Positions 44,575 to 53,088 of a DNA stretch of 58,497 nucleotides are shown in pieces. The position numbers and the translations under genes are program-made. The notes below the pieces were generated by a model. It had not been told where the DNA came from and searched no databases. It saw only the letters and a program-made list of their open reading frames with translations. Every line of letters begins with the position of its first letter. Within the stretch, counting starts at the first letter, position 1. The stretch is from NCBI GenBank assembly GCA_019058425.1, contig JAHPYZ010000008.1, positions 34,935 to 93,431 on the forward strand, in the 5' to 3' direction. The stretch is from Promethearchaeota archaeon (GTDB lineage Archaea; Asgardarchaeota; Lokiarchaeia; Sigyniarchaeales; SOKP01).

Positions 44575-45666
44575 ATGGGTGTAAAAGATTCAATAAAGGT
44601 AGGTTTAAGTTATTTTTTTAGGTGGACTGGTTTTCCAATAGAACCAACCCTTATAGAAATCGGAAATCCTACAAGTGAAAGTCCCGTTTTACTTACATGT
44701 AATTTCATTTTAACTGTAAAACGAGTTTTAAAGGCAATAAAAAACCTCGATTGTTATTTACTGATTGCTCCTTCTAAAGGAATCAACGTATGGTGTGGAG
44801 CGTGTGGAGATGATTTTCATACCGATTCTGTTTTGTCAATTTTAAAAACTAGTGGAATTAATGATCTAGTGTCTCATAGAACTTTAATTTTACCTCAATT
44901 AAGTGCTCCTGGAATAGACCCAATCGTCATTAAAACAAAGACTGGGTGGAACGTAAAATTTGGGCCGGTGTATGCTAAAGATATTCCTTCCTTTATAGAA
45001 CAAAAATTCTATAAATCAGAGGTACAGAGAATAGTAAGATTTCCTCTTTCCAACAGAATTGAAATGGCTACATTATATTTTTTCATTTTATTTGCTTTAA
45101 TCTCAATTATCTATTGGATTTCCGCTATTTTTTTACCAATTTTAAATCTTTTACTTTATTTAGATACAATTCTAATTTTTGTCATTATAATTTACGGTAC
45201 TATGGCAATTTTGCCCAGTATTTCTACAAAAACAGGAAAAATTAAAGTATGGATTTATGAGGGGACTATTCTTCTTTTAATAGTTTTATTTAACATAATC
45301 ATCAAATTTGATCTTTTATATCTAATTTGGAATATAGTCTCTTCTCTTTTAATTACATTTATTATGGCAGAAGATTTTCATGGATTAACTCCAATCTATA
45401 AAAGTGAACTAGGCGAAAAAACTTGGAAGAAAGGAGATGAGAAAATGAAATTTTTGTTTGGCGAATATAAATTACAACCGTATGGAAAAATTATTATCGA
45501 GAGAGATAAATGTATTGGGTGCAAAATATGTATTGAAGTATGTCCCAGAAGTTTATATGTATTTGATGAAAAAGATAAAAAAGTTGATTTAAGAAATTTT
45601 GAAAGATGTATAAATTGTAATGCTTGTGTTAAAAGATGTTTGGCTCAATGTCTTGAAATAAAATAA
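44575..45666 (+). CDS. HgcA-like corrinoid protein fused to an HgcB-like 2[4Fe-4S] ferredoxin
   Basis: The 363-residue protein has three parts. Residues 1-150 are a corrinoid-binding domain like HgcA. NVWCGACG (71-78) is the cap-helix motif with Cys74, the ligand expected to bind cobalt. It is followed by HTDSV and by VSHRTLILPQLSAPG (99-113) and FGPVYAKDIPSFI. Residues 165-265 hold about four membrane helices ending in MAEDFHGLTP. The end is a 2[4Fe-4S] ferredoxin (Cys313, 316, 319, 323 and Cys345, 348, 351, 355). Mercury-methylating HgcA has NVWCA(A/G)GK, and here it reads NVWCGACG, so the Lys is lost. I therefore infer a methyl carrier for an unknown acceptor and do not call mercury methylation. 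Confidence 0.9.
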   Translation: MGVKDSIKVGLSYFFRWTGFPIEPTLIEIGNPTSESPVLLTCNFILTVKRVLKAIKNLDCYLLIAPSKGINVWCGACGDDFHTDSVLSILKTSGINDLVSHRTLILPQLSAPGIDPIVIKTKTGWNVKFGPVYAKDIPSFIEQKFYKSEVQRIVRFPLSNRIEMATLYFFILFALISIIYWISAIFLPILNLLLYLDTILIFVIIIYGTMAILPSISTKTGKIKVWIYEGTILLLIVLFNIIIKFDLLYLIWNIVSSLLITFIMAEDFHGLTPIYKSELGEKTWKKGDEKMKFLFGEYKLQPYGKIIIERDKCIGCKICIEVCPRSLYVFDEKDKKVDLRNFERCINCNACVKRCLAQCLEIK

Positions 45667-45793
45667 AATTCTATTAAATTCATCAGAATGACTTTCACAA
45701 GTTATTTTACTAATTGATATTCTAAAAATCAAGTAAGTTTAATAGAAGTGGGGATTGTTCTACTCAAATATTTTATTAATTAATTGAAAAAAT

Positions 45794-46453
45794 TTAGGCA
45801 ACTTTCTTTAATCCAAGAATATATTCAAATCCAAAATGACAATCCTCATAGTATTCAATTTTAAATGGTTTAGATTTGAGATATTTGATAATGGGACGAT
45901 GGATATTGATACCCCATTTCAAATAATAATTATCAATGTAGGAATTCAATAATTTAAAAGGATACCTTGAGCTAATTTTCATACCAACAATGGCTAGTCT
46001 CCCCTTTTTTTTGAGTAAATTATATATTTTATCAATTGTTTCAATATAATCTGGAATTATTGAGATCGCATAAGTACAAATAGCAGCATCAAATTGAATG
46101 GTAGGATTATAATCTCTAATATTTATACTTACTAATTTAACATTTGTCCAATTATTTTTTGTAATCCTTCCATTTGCGTATTCAAGAGATTTTGGAGAAA
46201 TATCTAACCCTACAAGCATTCCACTATTATTTAAATAACTTTCAATTATTTTAAAATTAAAACCCGTTCCACAAGCAATGTCAATTATTGATGATTTTGT
46301 GGTTATATTCAAGCTTTTTATTGCTTTTTTTCTATATCGAGAATTTTCAGTAGCTCGAGTAAATAATGCATCTAAATACCAAAATAATAGGTTATCCGCC
46401 TCTTTATCAAATATCTCTTTTACTTTATTATTACTAAATGTCATTTGAATCAA
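45794..46453 (-). CDS. SAM-dependent methyltransferase (small-molecule or lipid type)
   Basis: A 219-residue class I methyltransferase: motif I SIIDIACGTGFNFKIIES (about 54-71), motif II VGLDISPKSLEYANGR, and IVGMKISSRYPFKLLN as the post-core strand. The N-terminal FDKEADNLLFWYLDALF is a helix typical of ubiquinone/PEMT-like enzymes. It converges on the HgcAB-like gene with 130 bases between and is a candidate partner by neighbourhood only. The substrate cannot be read from the sequence. Confidence 0.85.
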   Translation of the reverse strand: MIQMTFSNNKVKEIFDKEADNLLFWYLDALFTRATENSRYRKKAIKSLNITTKSSIIDIACGTGFNFKIIESYLNNSGMLVGLDISPKSLEYANGRITKNNWTNVKLVSINIRDYNPTIQFDAAICTYAISIIPDYIETIDKIYNLLKKKGRLAIVGMKISSRYPFKLLNSYIDNYYLKWGINIHRPIIKYLKSKPFKIEYYEDCHFGFEYILGLKKVA

Positions 46454-46721
46454 ATAATTCTATGTAAATTATTAAAAAAACTCACTAATAGTGATAAAAA
46501 TTATAATGATTTAGAGTGTTATTTCTTCAATAATAAATCATCCAATGAAAAGGTTTTCTACTGGGACTAATTCTAATAAATCAAGATCGTTTTTGATAAA
46601 ATCTTGAAAATTACAGTTATAATCTTAGTTCTGTTTATTTTCTTAAATTTATAATAATTATATATTTATAGAATTAAATCATTTCATATAAATAATTAAT
46701 AAACTTCTTTTCATAGTTATA

Positions 46722-47276
46722 ATGTCTAATCCAAATGAAAGTAAAGTAGATAATGAACAGTTACCGCGTAAAGGATCTGTAATGTTTAACTTTCATTCTC
46801 AAGATGAACTTTCCAAGAAAAAAACGTTAAAAAAATGGAAGAAAGTAAATAAATATTTAATGGTTCCATTATATAGAATAAAATTATTACCACTCTTTGG
46901 TTTTGGGAAAATCTTTTTAATCTTAATTACAAAAGGATGGAAGACGGGAAAAAAGCGAAGAACTCCTTTAGAATATAGAAAGTATGAGGGTGATATTATA
47001 ATATTTGCAGCTAGAGGTGAAAATGCAACTTGGGTTAAGAATCTACGCGCTTATCCTGAGTCTGTTTTAGTTATGCGTGGATTTCATAAATTCAAACCTG
47101 AAATTGAGAGTATTTCCGATATTAATCACAAAATTGATATATTAAAATGGTATATTTCAAAATTTGAAAAAGCGGCCAAAATGCTTTTTGGTTGGAATCC
47201 CAAAGAAGACGATCTTGACAAAATCGATCTTTCACATTTAGCTGGATTAACTACAATCTTTAAATTGAAAAAGTAG
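46722..47276 (+). CDS. Deazaflavin (F420)-dependent DDN-family oxidoreductase
   Basis: A 184-residue protein. The core LILITKGWKTGKKRRTPLEYRKYEGDIIIFAARGE (read in parts, about 66-100), WVKNLRAYPESVLV and the C-terminal LAGLTTIFKL are the pattern of the DDN split-barrel family, whose members use coenzyme F420H2. The basic leader and LYRIKLLPLFGFGK may associate with the membrane. It indicates that the organism uses F420. In this block it could provide reducing power for the corrinoid chemistry. Confidence 0.82.
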   Translation: MSNPNESKVDNEQLPRKGSVMFNFHSQDELSKKKTLKKWKKVNKYLMVPLYRIKLLPLFGFGKIFLILITKGWKTGKKRRTPLEYRKYEGDIIIFAARGENATWVKNLRAYPESVLVMRGFHKFKPEIESISDINHKIDILKWYISKFEKAAKMLFGWNPKEDDLDKIDLSHLAGLTTIFKLKK

Positions 47277-47299
47277 ATTTTATTTTTTATTTCGAAAAT

Positions 47300-47959
47300 T
47301 TATTCTTCTCTTTCCCATGCTTTTTGAATTACAGGATTTTTTTCAAGAAACTTATTAACGACTTCTTTAGATACTTTATTCATCGCACATGAGAAATTAG
47401 GACATCGCTTGCAAGCATCCCCTAATAATACTTTGCTGAAATAATATACCATATAAGTAAAAAATATTGTGATAAGAATTAAGCCGATTCCATAAAATAA
47501 TTGACTGAAAGGATTTAAAGCAAATATAACAATTCCATAAACGACTCCTATAAAAGGAAAAAGGTCAATAAAAGAACCAAGTATAAGCATTATTTTCTTT
47601 TCAGCCTTACCAATCGGTCCTGGGTTATATCTCCATAATTTTGGCATTCCACGGAGTGCCCAGCATTTTAAAAATTTACCAGATCGAGCATAATGAGGAC
47701 AATGACTGCAAAGCAGCCGAGGTTCAATAATGACGAATGTAAGTGCAACTATTATACCATAAGAATAGAACCACCACCATTGGTTTGTCATTAAACCAAT
47801 AAATAGAAAGATCGTTAAAGCAGAAAATCGATAAAGAGTGTTACTCAATACAAATTTTCGTGCCATCTTTACATCTATTTCGCATATTAGCAAATTTTTA
47901 ATATCACATGTTTCACAATCTAATTTTCCCGATACAATACAGGTTTCCTCTTCTTCCAA
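47300..47959 (-). CDS. Cys-rich four-helix membrane protein
   Basis: A 219-residue protein with two Cys-rich cytoplasmic or external segments: CIVSGKLDCETCDIKNLLIC at the start, CSHCPHYARSGKFLKC in the middle and CKRCPNFSC near the end. About four membrane helices lie between them. The Cys spacing could bind Fe-S clusters or zinc. I recall similar annotated proteins only as hypothetical. It may be an electron-transfer or metal-binding partner of the corrinoid system beside it. Uncertain. Confidence 0.75.
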   Translation of the reverse strand: MEEEETCIVSGKLDCETCDIKNLLICEIDVKMARKFVLSNTLYRFSALTIFLFIGLMTNQWWWFYSYGIIVALTFVIIEPRLLCSHCPHYARSGKFLKCWALRGMPKLWRYNPGPIGKAEKKIMLILGSFIDLFPFIGVVYGIVIFALNPFSQLFYGIGLILITIFFTYMVYYFSKVLLGDACKRCPNFSCAMNKVSKEVVNKFLEKNPVIQKAWEREE

Positions 47960-48076
47960 ATCTTTCCTTCTCCTATTTTTTTTTAATTATTATTTTTAAA
48001 CTAATCCATTGGATTCATTTAATTTCAACTATCGTTGCTAAATTTATCAAAAATTTTGATTTTTAAATTGCCATTA

Positions 48077-48610
48077 TTATAATCTTTCTGGAGGAATTAT
48101 AACATAATAGCTTCCCGCTTCAATATTTTTTCGAAGTGTCATTAAGCTATACCCTAATCCATAACAGAAGAGTTTACTATTGGGTATTATTTTAACAAAT
48201 ACAGCTGTTTGTTTATCAGAAGCTAACTTATTTGCTTGTTCTATATTCAATCTTAAAATTTTAGGACCATTTAGAAATACACGTTGAGCATTAATGTCAG
48301 TAAAGGGTATAACCTCTGCGGTTCCCTGAAATTGGATACATGAAGAAGGAACAAACCTGAGCAAATGGTGGGGGAAAGGAATAACAAATGAGACTGAATT
48401 ATTATTTTTGATATTTTGAACTTTTTTATAATTATTCTCAGTTAAAATATATAACGAGAATTTTGATTCAGGTAATGATACGCTGTATATTATTCCAGTT
48501 GAATGAGATTTTCCGTTTTGGTCAATCGTACTTAAAATCCCAAACGTTTTTTTTCTAATTTCTTGTTCTACAAACTCAAAATCTGGAGTAGATGATTTCT
48601 TTTCTATCAA
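48077..48610 (-). CDS. Pyridoxamine-5'-phosphate-oxidase-like FMN split-barrel protein
   Basis: A 177-residue protein with the FMN-binding split-barrel pattern: FVEQEIRKKTFGILSTIDQNGKSHSTGIIYSV (parts, residues 13-44), LYILTENNYKKVQNIKNNNSVSFVIPF and FQGTAEVIPF. It probably binds FMN, F420 or haem and reduces a small molecule. It is followed by a small membrane protein gene upstream (11 bases), and both may belong to one operon of minus-strand genes 47300-50661. Confidence 0.82.
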   Translation of the reverse strand: MIEKKSSTPDFEFVEQEIRKKTFGILSTIDQNGKSHSTGIIYSVSLPESKFSLYILTENNYKKVQNIKNNNSVSFVIPFPHHLLRFVPSSCIQFQGTAEVIPFTDINAQRVFLNGPKILRLNIEQANKLASDKQTAVFVKIIPNSKLFCYGLGYSLMTLRKNIEAGSYYVIIPPERL

Positions 48611-48621
48611 TTTTATGTTTT

Positions 48622-49047
48622 TTAATTGTTTATAATTAGTTTATTATCATAATATCCAACTATTAGTAGGATTAGTATTATAGTACATCCTAAAAGTTCA
48701 AATCCTCCAACCGGTAGAAATAATAATACAGTCAGTATCATAGTTAGAATTAGACTAATTAATCCAATATATAACCCCCATAATCGATTTTTAAAGAGGC
48801 CAATCGTGGAAACAACTCGCATCAAGGTAAATGCCCAGAAGATGGGTGCTAAAGTTAGAGGTTGGGTTTCTAATAATTGTTGTATCATTGGAACGTTAAA
48901 TTCGAAGATTAAATAGAAGTTAGGCACTAAATTTAATGTCATTAGGAGAACAATGATACAGTCTGACATTTCAAGAATAGAATAACACAGCATTGAAAGG
49001 GATGCTGCATATAACCATCTATTTTTTTTAATTGTTAATTCCTTCAT
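48622..49047 (-). CDS. Small four-helix membrane protein, unrecognised
   Basis: A 141-residue protein with four hydrophobic helices (for example LYAASLSMLCYSILEMSD, LLETQPLTLAPIFWAFTLMR, LYIGLISLILTMILTVLLFL). The short loops carry few charged residues. The gene is tightly packed between the FMN protein (11 bases) and an ICMT-like methyltransferase (20 bases), suggesting a shared operon and a membrane role with them. Confidence 0.7.
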   Translation of the reverse strand: MKELTIKKNRWLYAASLSMLCYSILEMSDCIIVLLMTLNLVPNFYLIFEFNVPMIQQLLETQPLTLAPIFWAFTLMRVVSTIGLFKNRLWGLYIGLISLILTMILTVLLFLPVGGFELLGCTIILILLIVGYYDNKLIINN

Positions 49048-49067
49048 ATTGAATTTTCACTATAAAA

Positions 49068-49673
49068 TTAAGTCTTTTTCCTTAATTTTGGAAATAAAGC
49101 ACCAGTACTTTTCTGATATTCAATGTATTTTTCACCATATTTCTTTACTAAGTCTTTTTCTTCATAATGAATCATAATTGGAATATAAGCAATGATAAAA
49201 ATTGATGAAATTATTACTAAGAACCAAGAATTAAACATAAAGGCTAAAGCAGGAAACATCGGAAATTCACCAAGAGTTTGGGGGTGTCTAATATATTTGT
49301 AAATCCCCCCATACATCTCTGTATCTTTAGAAGGGCTTAAAGTTTCAGATCCGGCATCTTTTACTCCCCTTAACAGAAGATAAGTACCAGCTATCAAAAT
49401 ACAAAGCCCTATAATTATACCAATCCAGATGTTTGATGAGATAATCCACTCATTTACAAGAGGGAGTGGAAACCAAATCCACAGGATCAAAGTAACTATA
49501 GAAATAAACTCAGCTAATCCTCCAATTGACCGAAATTTTTTACAATCTACCCACGCTTTATCACCATATTTTTCAGAGCGCTTCATAGGTTGGATACTGA
49601 GAGTATAAGTATAACCCATTACAAAAAAAGTGCTTAACATTATTACAAAATTGATTACTGCAATTATTGTCAA
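49068..49673 (-). CDS. ICMT/PEMT-like membrane methyltransferase
   Basis: A 201-residue membrane protein with about five helices. Its C-terminal signature YKYIRHPQTLGEFPMFPALA, then HYEEKDLVKKYGEKYIEYQKS, is that of isoprenylcysteine and phospholipid methyltransferases. The R-H-P and E-E-x-x-L-x-x-x-x-G-x-x-Y motifs bind SAM. In archaea such enzymes methylate lipids, carboxylates or unknown membrane substrates. It is in tandem with a second, diverged copy at 49783-50661. Confidence 0.82.
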   Translation of the reverse strand: MTIIAVINFVIMLSTFFVMGYTYTLSIQPMKRSEKYGDKAWVDCKKFRSIGGLAEFISIVTLILWIWFPLPLVNEWIISSNIWIGIIIGLCILIAGTYLLLRGVKDAGSETLSPSKDTEMYGGIYKYIRHPQTLGEFPMFPALAFMFNSWFLVIISSIFIIAYIPIMIHYEEKDLVKKYGEKYIEYQKSTGALFPKLRKKT

Positions 49674-49742
49674 AGTTTTACGCTTCTAAAATAATAAATT
49701 ACATTTAAATGGAGTAATGTGAGGAAATTTTTATAATTAATT

Positions 49743-49756
49743 AAAAAAAAAAAAAA
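49743..49756 (-). terminator. Poly-T tract between the two ICMT-like genes
   Basis: Fourteen T on the coding strand lie 27 bases after the stop of the minus-strand gene at 49783, suggesting that the two ICMT-like genes can be transcribed separately. Confidence 0.45.
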
Positions 49757-49782
49757 GGAAATGAGTTAATTAATATTAGAAG

Positions 49783-50661
49783 CTACTCTTTTCCAATAAT
49801 GTATTTAAAAAATTGCCCCCAGTTTTTTGGACGTACAAAAAAAGCTGGAACATTCTTCCTATACTCCTTATAGGAATCTCCAAATCGATTAATCAATTCT
49901 TTCTCTTCTACAAAATGGATATGAATAAGCATTCCAAAATATAGAATAAAGAAAAATATAATTGAATAAAGGGTTAATTGGAGAATTGCTCCTCCTAAAC
50001 AAATAATAACCGCTCCGGCATACGTTGGGTGTCGTAAAACGGAATATATTTTATGATCTTGTAGTTCACTTTCTTCAGGAAAATATAGATATATTACAGT
50101 CATATAATCAAAACCAAATGTAAATAAAGCTCTGATGGCCATTAATAATCCTAATAATGCCAAGAATAATCCACATATCAAACGTAAATAGTCAAGAAAT
50201 AGAGTTATCGGAAAGAGATATGAATTTAAGGCAGTAACAAATAGAGAATAGGGAAATTGAGACCAGAACCCAATATTCCATCTATAAAAAGCAATGTAAG
50301 TATGAATTACTATACTAAATATGACTATCACACCGCCAAATCCCGCAAGAAATACCTTTTGGTAAGAAAGTTGTTTATATTTAGCTTTTAGGCGATCTCG
50401 GTGAAACCACATTTGATAAACTAAGAATATTGCTATTATACCCATCATTAGAACTCCAAAAACAGGAAACCATGGAAGAAAAAATCCTAATAAGCCGTCA
50501 ACGGGCAATATTGTAGGCAAAATATCAAACAGGAGTTGTACCAATAAACTTACAATCATAACAGAAAGTAAATAGAAAGGAAGTAGTATAATTTTCTTTC
50601 CTGAAAATTTTGGTATCTTTTCAAGAAACTCATTCATTCCTTTTAACTTCAAAATTTTCAC
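49783..50661 (-). CDS. Second ICMT-like membrane methyltransferase
   Basis: A 292-residue protein with seven or more helices. KIYSVLRHPTYAGAVIICLGGAI, then FVEEKELINRFGDSYKEYRKNVP repeats the ICMT signature found in the gene at 49068-49673 (R-H-P plus E-E-x-x-L-x-x-x-x-G-x-x-Y). It has a longer N-terminal membrane region (about five extra helices) and a Lys-rich loop (WFHRDRLKAKYKQLSYQK). Two non-identical copies 110 bases apart suggest different membrane substrates. The 5' end faces the divergent soluble methyltransferase. Confidence 0.83.
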   Translation of the reverse strand: MKILKLKGMNEFLEKIPKFSGKKIILLPFYLLSVMIVSLLVQLLFDILPTILPVDGLLGFFLPWFPVFGVLMMGIIAIFLVYQMWFHRDRLKAKYKQLSYQKVFLAGFGGVIVIFSIVIHTYIAFYRWNIGFWSQFPYSLFVTALNSYLFPITLFLDYLRLICGLFLALLGLLMAIRALFTFGFDYMTVIYLYFPEESELQDHKIYSVLRHPTYAGAVIICLGGAILQLTLYSIIFFFILYFGMLIHIHFVEEKELINRFGDSYKEYRKNVPAFFVRPKNWGQFFKYIIGKE

Positions 50662-50735
50662 TAATGTACTTATATTCTATTATAGTTTGAAAAATACATA
50701 GCAACTTAATTACTTGAGTAAATTATTAATAATTT

Positions 50736-51419
50736 ATGAGCAACCGTGGAGAAAAAAGTTTTATTAAATTGCCAAAATTTGCCGCTAAATTTTATGATAA
50801 AATGATGCAATTAGAACCAATGAAGATACAAAGAAGTCAAATTGCAGAATTGCTATTGCCTCTGATAAATGAAGGAACGTTTCTAGATATTGGAACGGGA
50901 CATGGAAGGCTACTAATAGAAATTAATAAGTTGAATCCTAGGATCGAGTTATTTGGACTTGATATTTCAGAAAAGATGATTAATCTTGCGAAAACAAATC
51001 TTAAAAACATAAAAGCTAATTTACAACAAGGGAATATTGTAAGTACTAATTATGAGAATAGTTATTTTGACCTCATAACTTGTACCGGAAGTTTTTATCT
51101 ATGGAATGCTCCCATAGAAGGCTTAAACGAGATCCATCGGATATTAAAACCGAATAAAACTGCAATCTTATTTGAGTCTCATAAAGAATACGATGAATCA
51201 ATTCTTAAGGAAGAAATTAAAAAAAATCTTTCTAATGAAGGATTCTTTAATCGAAAATTAGTGCCATACTTCTTAAAAAAACAGCTTAAAATGACATATG
51301 AGATAACAGAACTAGAAGATTTATTAAACAAATCTTTATTTGAAAATAATTTTTCTATTAATAAGATTACTTTAGCAAATTTACCTATTTGGTTAAAAAT
51401 TGAATTAAACAAGGAATAA
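50736..51419 (+). CDS. SAM-dependent methyltransferase (class I)
   Basis: This 227-residue methyltransferase carries motif I TFLDIGTGHGRLLIEI (about 48-63) and LFGLDISEKMINLAKTN, followed by FDLITCTGSFYLWNAPIEGLNEIHRILKP. It has a Lys-rich helical C-terminus. It converges on the next methyltransferase with 20 bases between. The substrate is unknown. It is one of four soluble methyltransferases in this block. Confidence 0.85.
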   Translation: MSNRGEKSFIKLPKFAAKFYDKMMQLEPMKIQRSQIAELLLPLINEGTFLDIGTGHGRLLIEINKLNPRIELFGLDISEKMINLAKTNLKNIKANLQQGNIVSTNYENSYFDLITCTGSFYLWNAPIEGLNEIHRILKPNKTAILFESHKEYDESILKEEIKKNLSNEGFFNRKLVPYFLKKQLKMTYEITELEDLLNKSLFENNFSINKITLANLPIWLKIELNKE

Positions 51420-51438
51420 TCATATTTAGATTTAATTT

Positions 51439-52242
51439 CTATTTTGTTCCCATAAAAATAAGATACCCAAAATGACCTTCCTTTATGGTCTCCTGGAACT
51501 TTCTTGAAAATTTCAGAGTAGGAGATAATTTTTTTCGCATTTCTTTATTCACTATCATATGGTAAAGCATTTTAAACATAATTTTTACGAGGTCACCAAA
51601 TGAATATGATCTTTTGAATATATCATCATAATAGTCGTCAATTTTAATGCCGTTAAATCCAGATTCAGTAAAAATTTGTTCCCATTCTTGAAAAGTTCTG
51701 ATTCTAATCGGTGTTCCGATAACAGCAGACATAATTTTACTTATCTCTTCCACTAGTTCTTCACTAAGAGATTCCTTCATAAATAAGTCTAGTGTAGCAA
51801 TTTTGCCGTGTGGTTTTAGAATTCTTTTATATTCCTTAAGAACCTTGATTGGATTTGGAACAAGTGCAGTAATTGCCTCACCGAACACAATATCGAATGA
51901 ATTATCGGGAAATGGCAGAGATTCTACATTTGCTGTTTGAAATATTACATTTGTTAGGTTTAATTTCTGTGTTTCTTCGTGGGCTATTTCTAATACGAGA
52001 TCACCTAAATCAATACCTGTAATCTCACAGTTGAATCTTTTTGCGATATATCTGGTGATATAACCTGTTGAACATCCCGCTTCTAAGATTTTTGGTTTCT
52101 TGATCTCATTTATTTTCAATAGCTCAATTAATCTGTTGGTTCCTTTCCATCCGCCAAAAGTTGGGCTATTCATAGCCCCTATATACGCTTGAAATTCGTA
52201 TAGTCCGAGTTTTCCGATTTCTTCTTTAGAGAGTTTTTTCAT
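51439..52242 (-). CDS. SAM-dependent methyltransferase with nearby palindrome
   Basis: A 267-residue class I methyltransferase: motif I ILEAGCSTGYITRYIA (about 52-67), ITGIDLGDLVLEIAHEE, LPFPDNSFDIVFGEAITALVP and RILKPHGKIATLDLF. The C-terminus is a Lys-rich helical extension. It does not have the paired Cys of arsenite methyltransferases. A 16-base palindrome and a TATA box lie directly upstream, and an HTH_10-type regulator gene follows on the same strand farther up (about 150 bases). The substrate is unknown. Confidence 0.85.
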   Translation of the reverse strand: MKKLSKEEIGKLGLYEFQAYIGAMNSPTFGGWKGTNRLIELLKINEIKKPKILEAGCSTGYITRYIAKRFNCEITGIDLGDLVLEIAHEETQKLNLTNVIFQTANVESLPFPDNSFDIVFGEAITALVPNPIKVLKEYKRILKPHGKIATLDLFMKESLSEELVEEISKIMSAVIGTPIRIRTFQEWEQIFTESGFNGIKIDDYYDDIFKRSYSFGDLVKIMFKMLYHMIVNKEMRKKLSPTLKFSRKFQETIKEGHFGYLIFMGTK

Positions 52243-52266
52243 ATTATATATAACATTTCTATTAAG

Positions 52267-52293
52267 ATATATTCCACCCCGTACATGTACGGG
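52267..52293 (-). promoter_or_regulatory. TATA box with adjacent 16-bp palindrome upstream of the methyltransferase
   Basis: CCCGTACATGTACGGG (52278-52293) is a perfect 16-base palindrome and notably GC-rich for this window. Immediately toward the gene lies an AATATATC TATA-like sequence (52267-52274), and the ATG follows about 25 bases on at 52242. A site just upstream of the TATA box fits activator binding. Confidence 0.65.
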
Positions 52294-52389
52294 AATAATT
52301 TATTACTTCTATAAACAGAATATGTCAATTTTTTTTTAACTTGACCGGATGCCAGTTAGAGGGATTAGTCTGAAATATGTCTAATTATA

Positions 52390-53088
52390 TCATAAACCTA
52401 TTAGAATTTGTTTAATAAGTGCATTTTCCGCCTTGCGTAAGTGTTCCACAAGTGTGGATTTCGTGATATTCATGTATTTTGCGATTTGTCCCGCATTCAT
52501 CTTTCGAGGAAATTCATAGTAACCGAGTTCCTTTGCAACAAGGATGGCATCCCGCTGACGTGGTGTTAGTGCATCAAGGAGGTCTTCTGAGGATTGATTT
52601 GGCTTTTGGACGCTTATTAATTTTATCTTCCCGTATTTTTGGAGTTGGGTACAAAATAGGTCGAAATATTGGTTTTCTGTCATGAGTGAAAAGGTAAATT
52701 TAAACTTGTTTCCAAAAAAGGGAAGGTCAAATATTATATCATCAAATAATGAGAACATATCTCTATTATAATTATCTACAGCAAAAACAGTCTCAGAAAA
52801 GTTCAAACTCACCAAACAAGTATGGATGAATCTTTCAGAACGAAAAACCTCAAGTATTTTGAAGTTTCCATCGGCATAGCTACTCATTAATCGTTTACCG
52901 GGCTTTAAATGAATGTCTAGAACTAAAAACTTGCGATTATTCTCAAAATCGAGCTTTAAAAGCTTCTTTCCTTCTAAATAATCAAATTCCTCGAAAATCT
53001 GCTGGTAATTCAATCCAAAGTTTTTTATCTGTGAGGGATCCATCTCAATTATGTATTTTTTCATGATTAAGTATATTATCATTTTCAT
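52390..53088 (-). CDS. HTH_10 (bacterio-opsin activator-like) transcriptional regulator
   Basis: A 232-residue protein. The last 60 residues are an HTH_10 domain: LTPRQRDAILVAKELGYYEFPRKMNAGQIAKYMNITKSTL (parts, residues 172-212), then VEHLRKAENALIKQI. The N-terminal 165 residues are a beta-rich sensor part without motif. Regulators of this Bat-like group respond to light, redox or small molecules. It lies upstream of the methyltransferase on the same strand, 147 bases apart, with the palindrome between. Confidence 0.85.
   Translation of the reverse strand: MKMIIYLIMKKYIIEMDPSQIKNFGLNYQQIFEEFDYLEGKKLLKLDFENNRKFLVLDIHLKPGKRLMSSYADGNFKILEVFRSERFIHTCLVSLNFSETVFAVDNYNRDMFSLFDDIIFDLPFFGNKFKFTFSLMTENQYFDLFCTQLQKYGKIKLISVQKPNQSSEDLLDALTPRQRDAILVAKELGYYEFPRKMNAGQIAKYMNITKSTLVEHLRKAENALIKQILIGL

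Noticed and set aside
44575-45666. Mercury methylation by the HgcA-like protein
   Set aside because: The cap-helix motif differs from verified methylators (NVWCGACG instead of NVWCA(A/G)GK), and the protein is a fused form not shown to methylate mercury.
46541-46605. A 20-codon plus-strand frame upstream of the F420-type gene
   Set aside because: No ribosome-binding site, no hydrophobic or charged pattern, and length expected by chance in this AT-rich DNA.
51439-52242. Arsenite methyltransferase (ArsM)
   Set aside because: The conserved Cys set that binds arsenic is absent. Only general class I methyltransferase motifs are seen.
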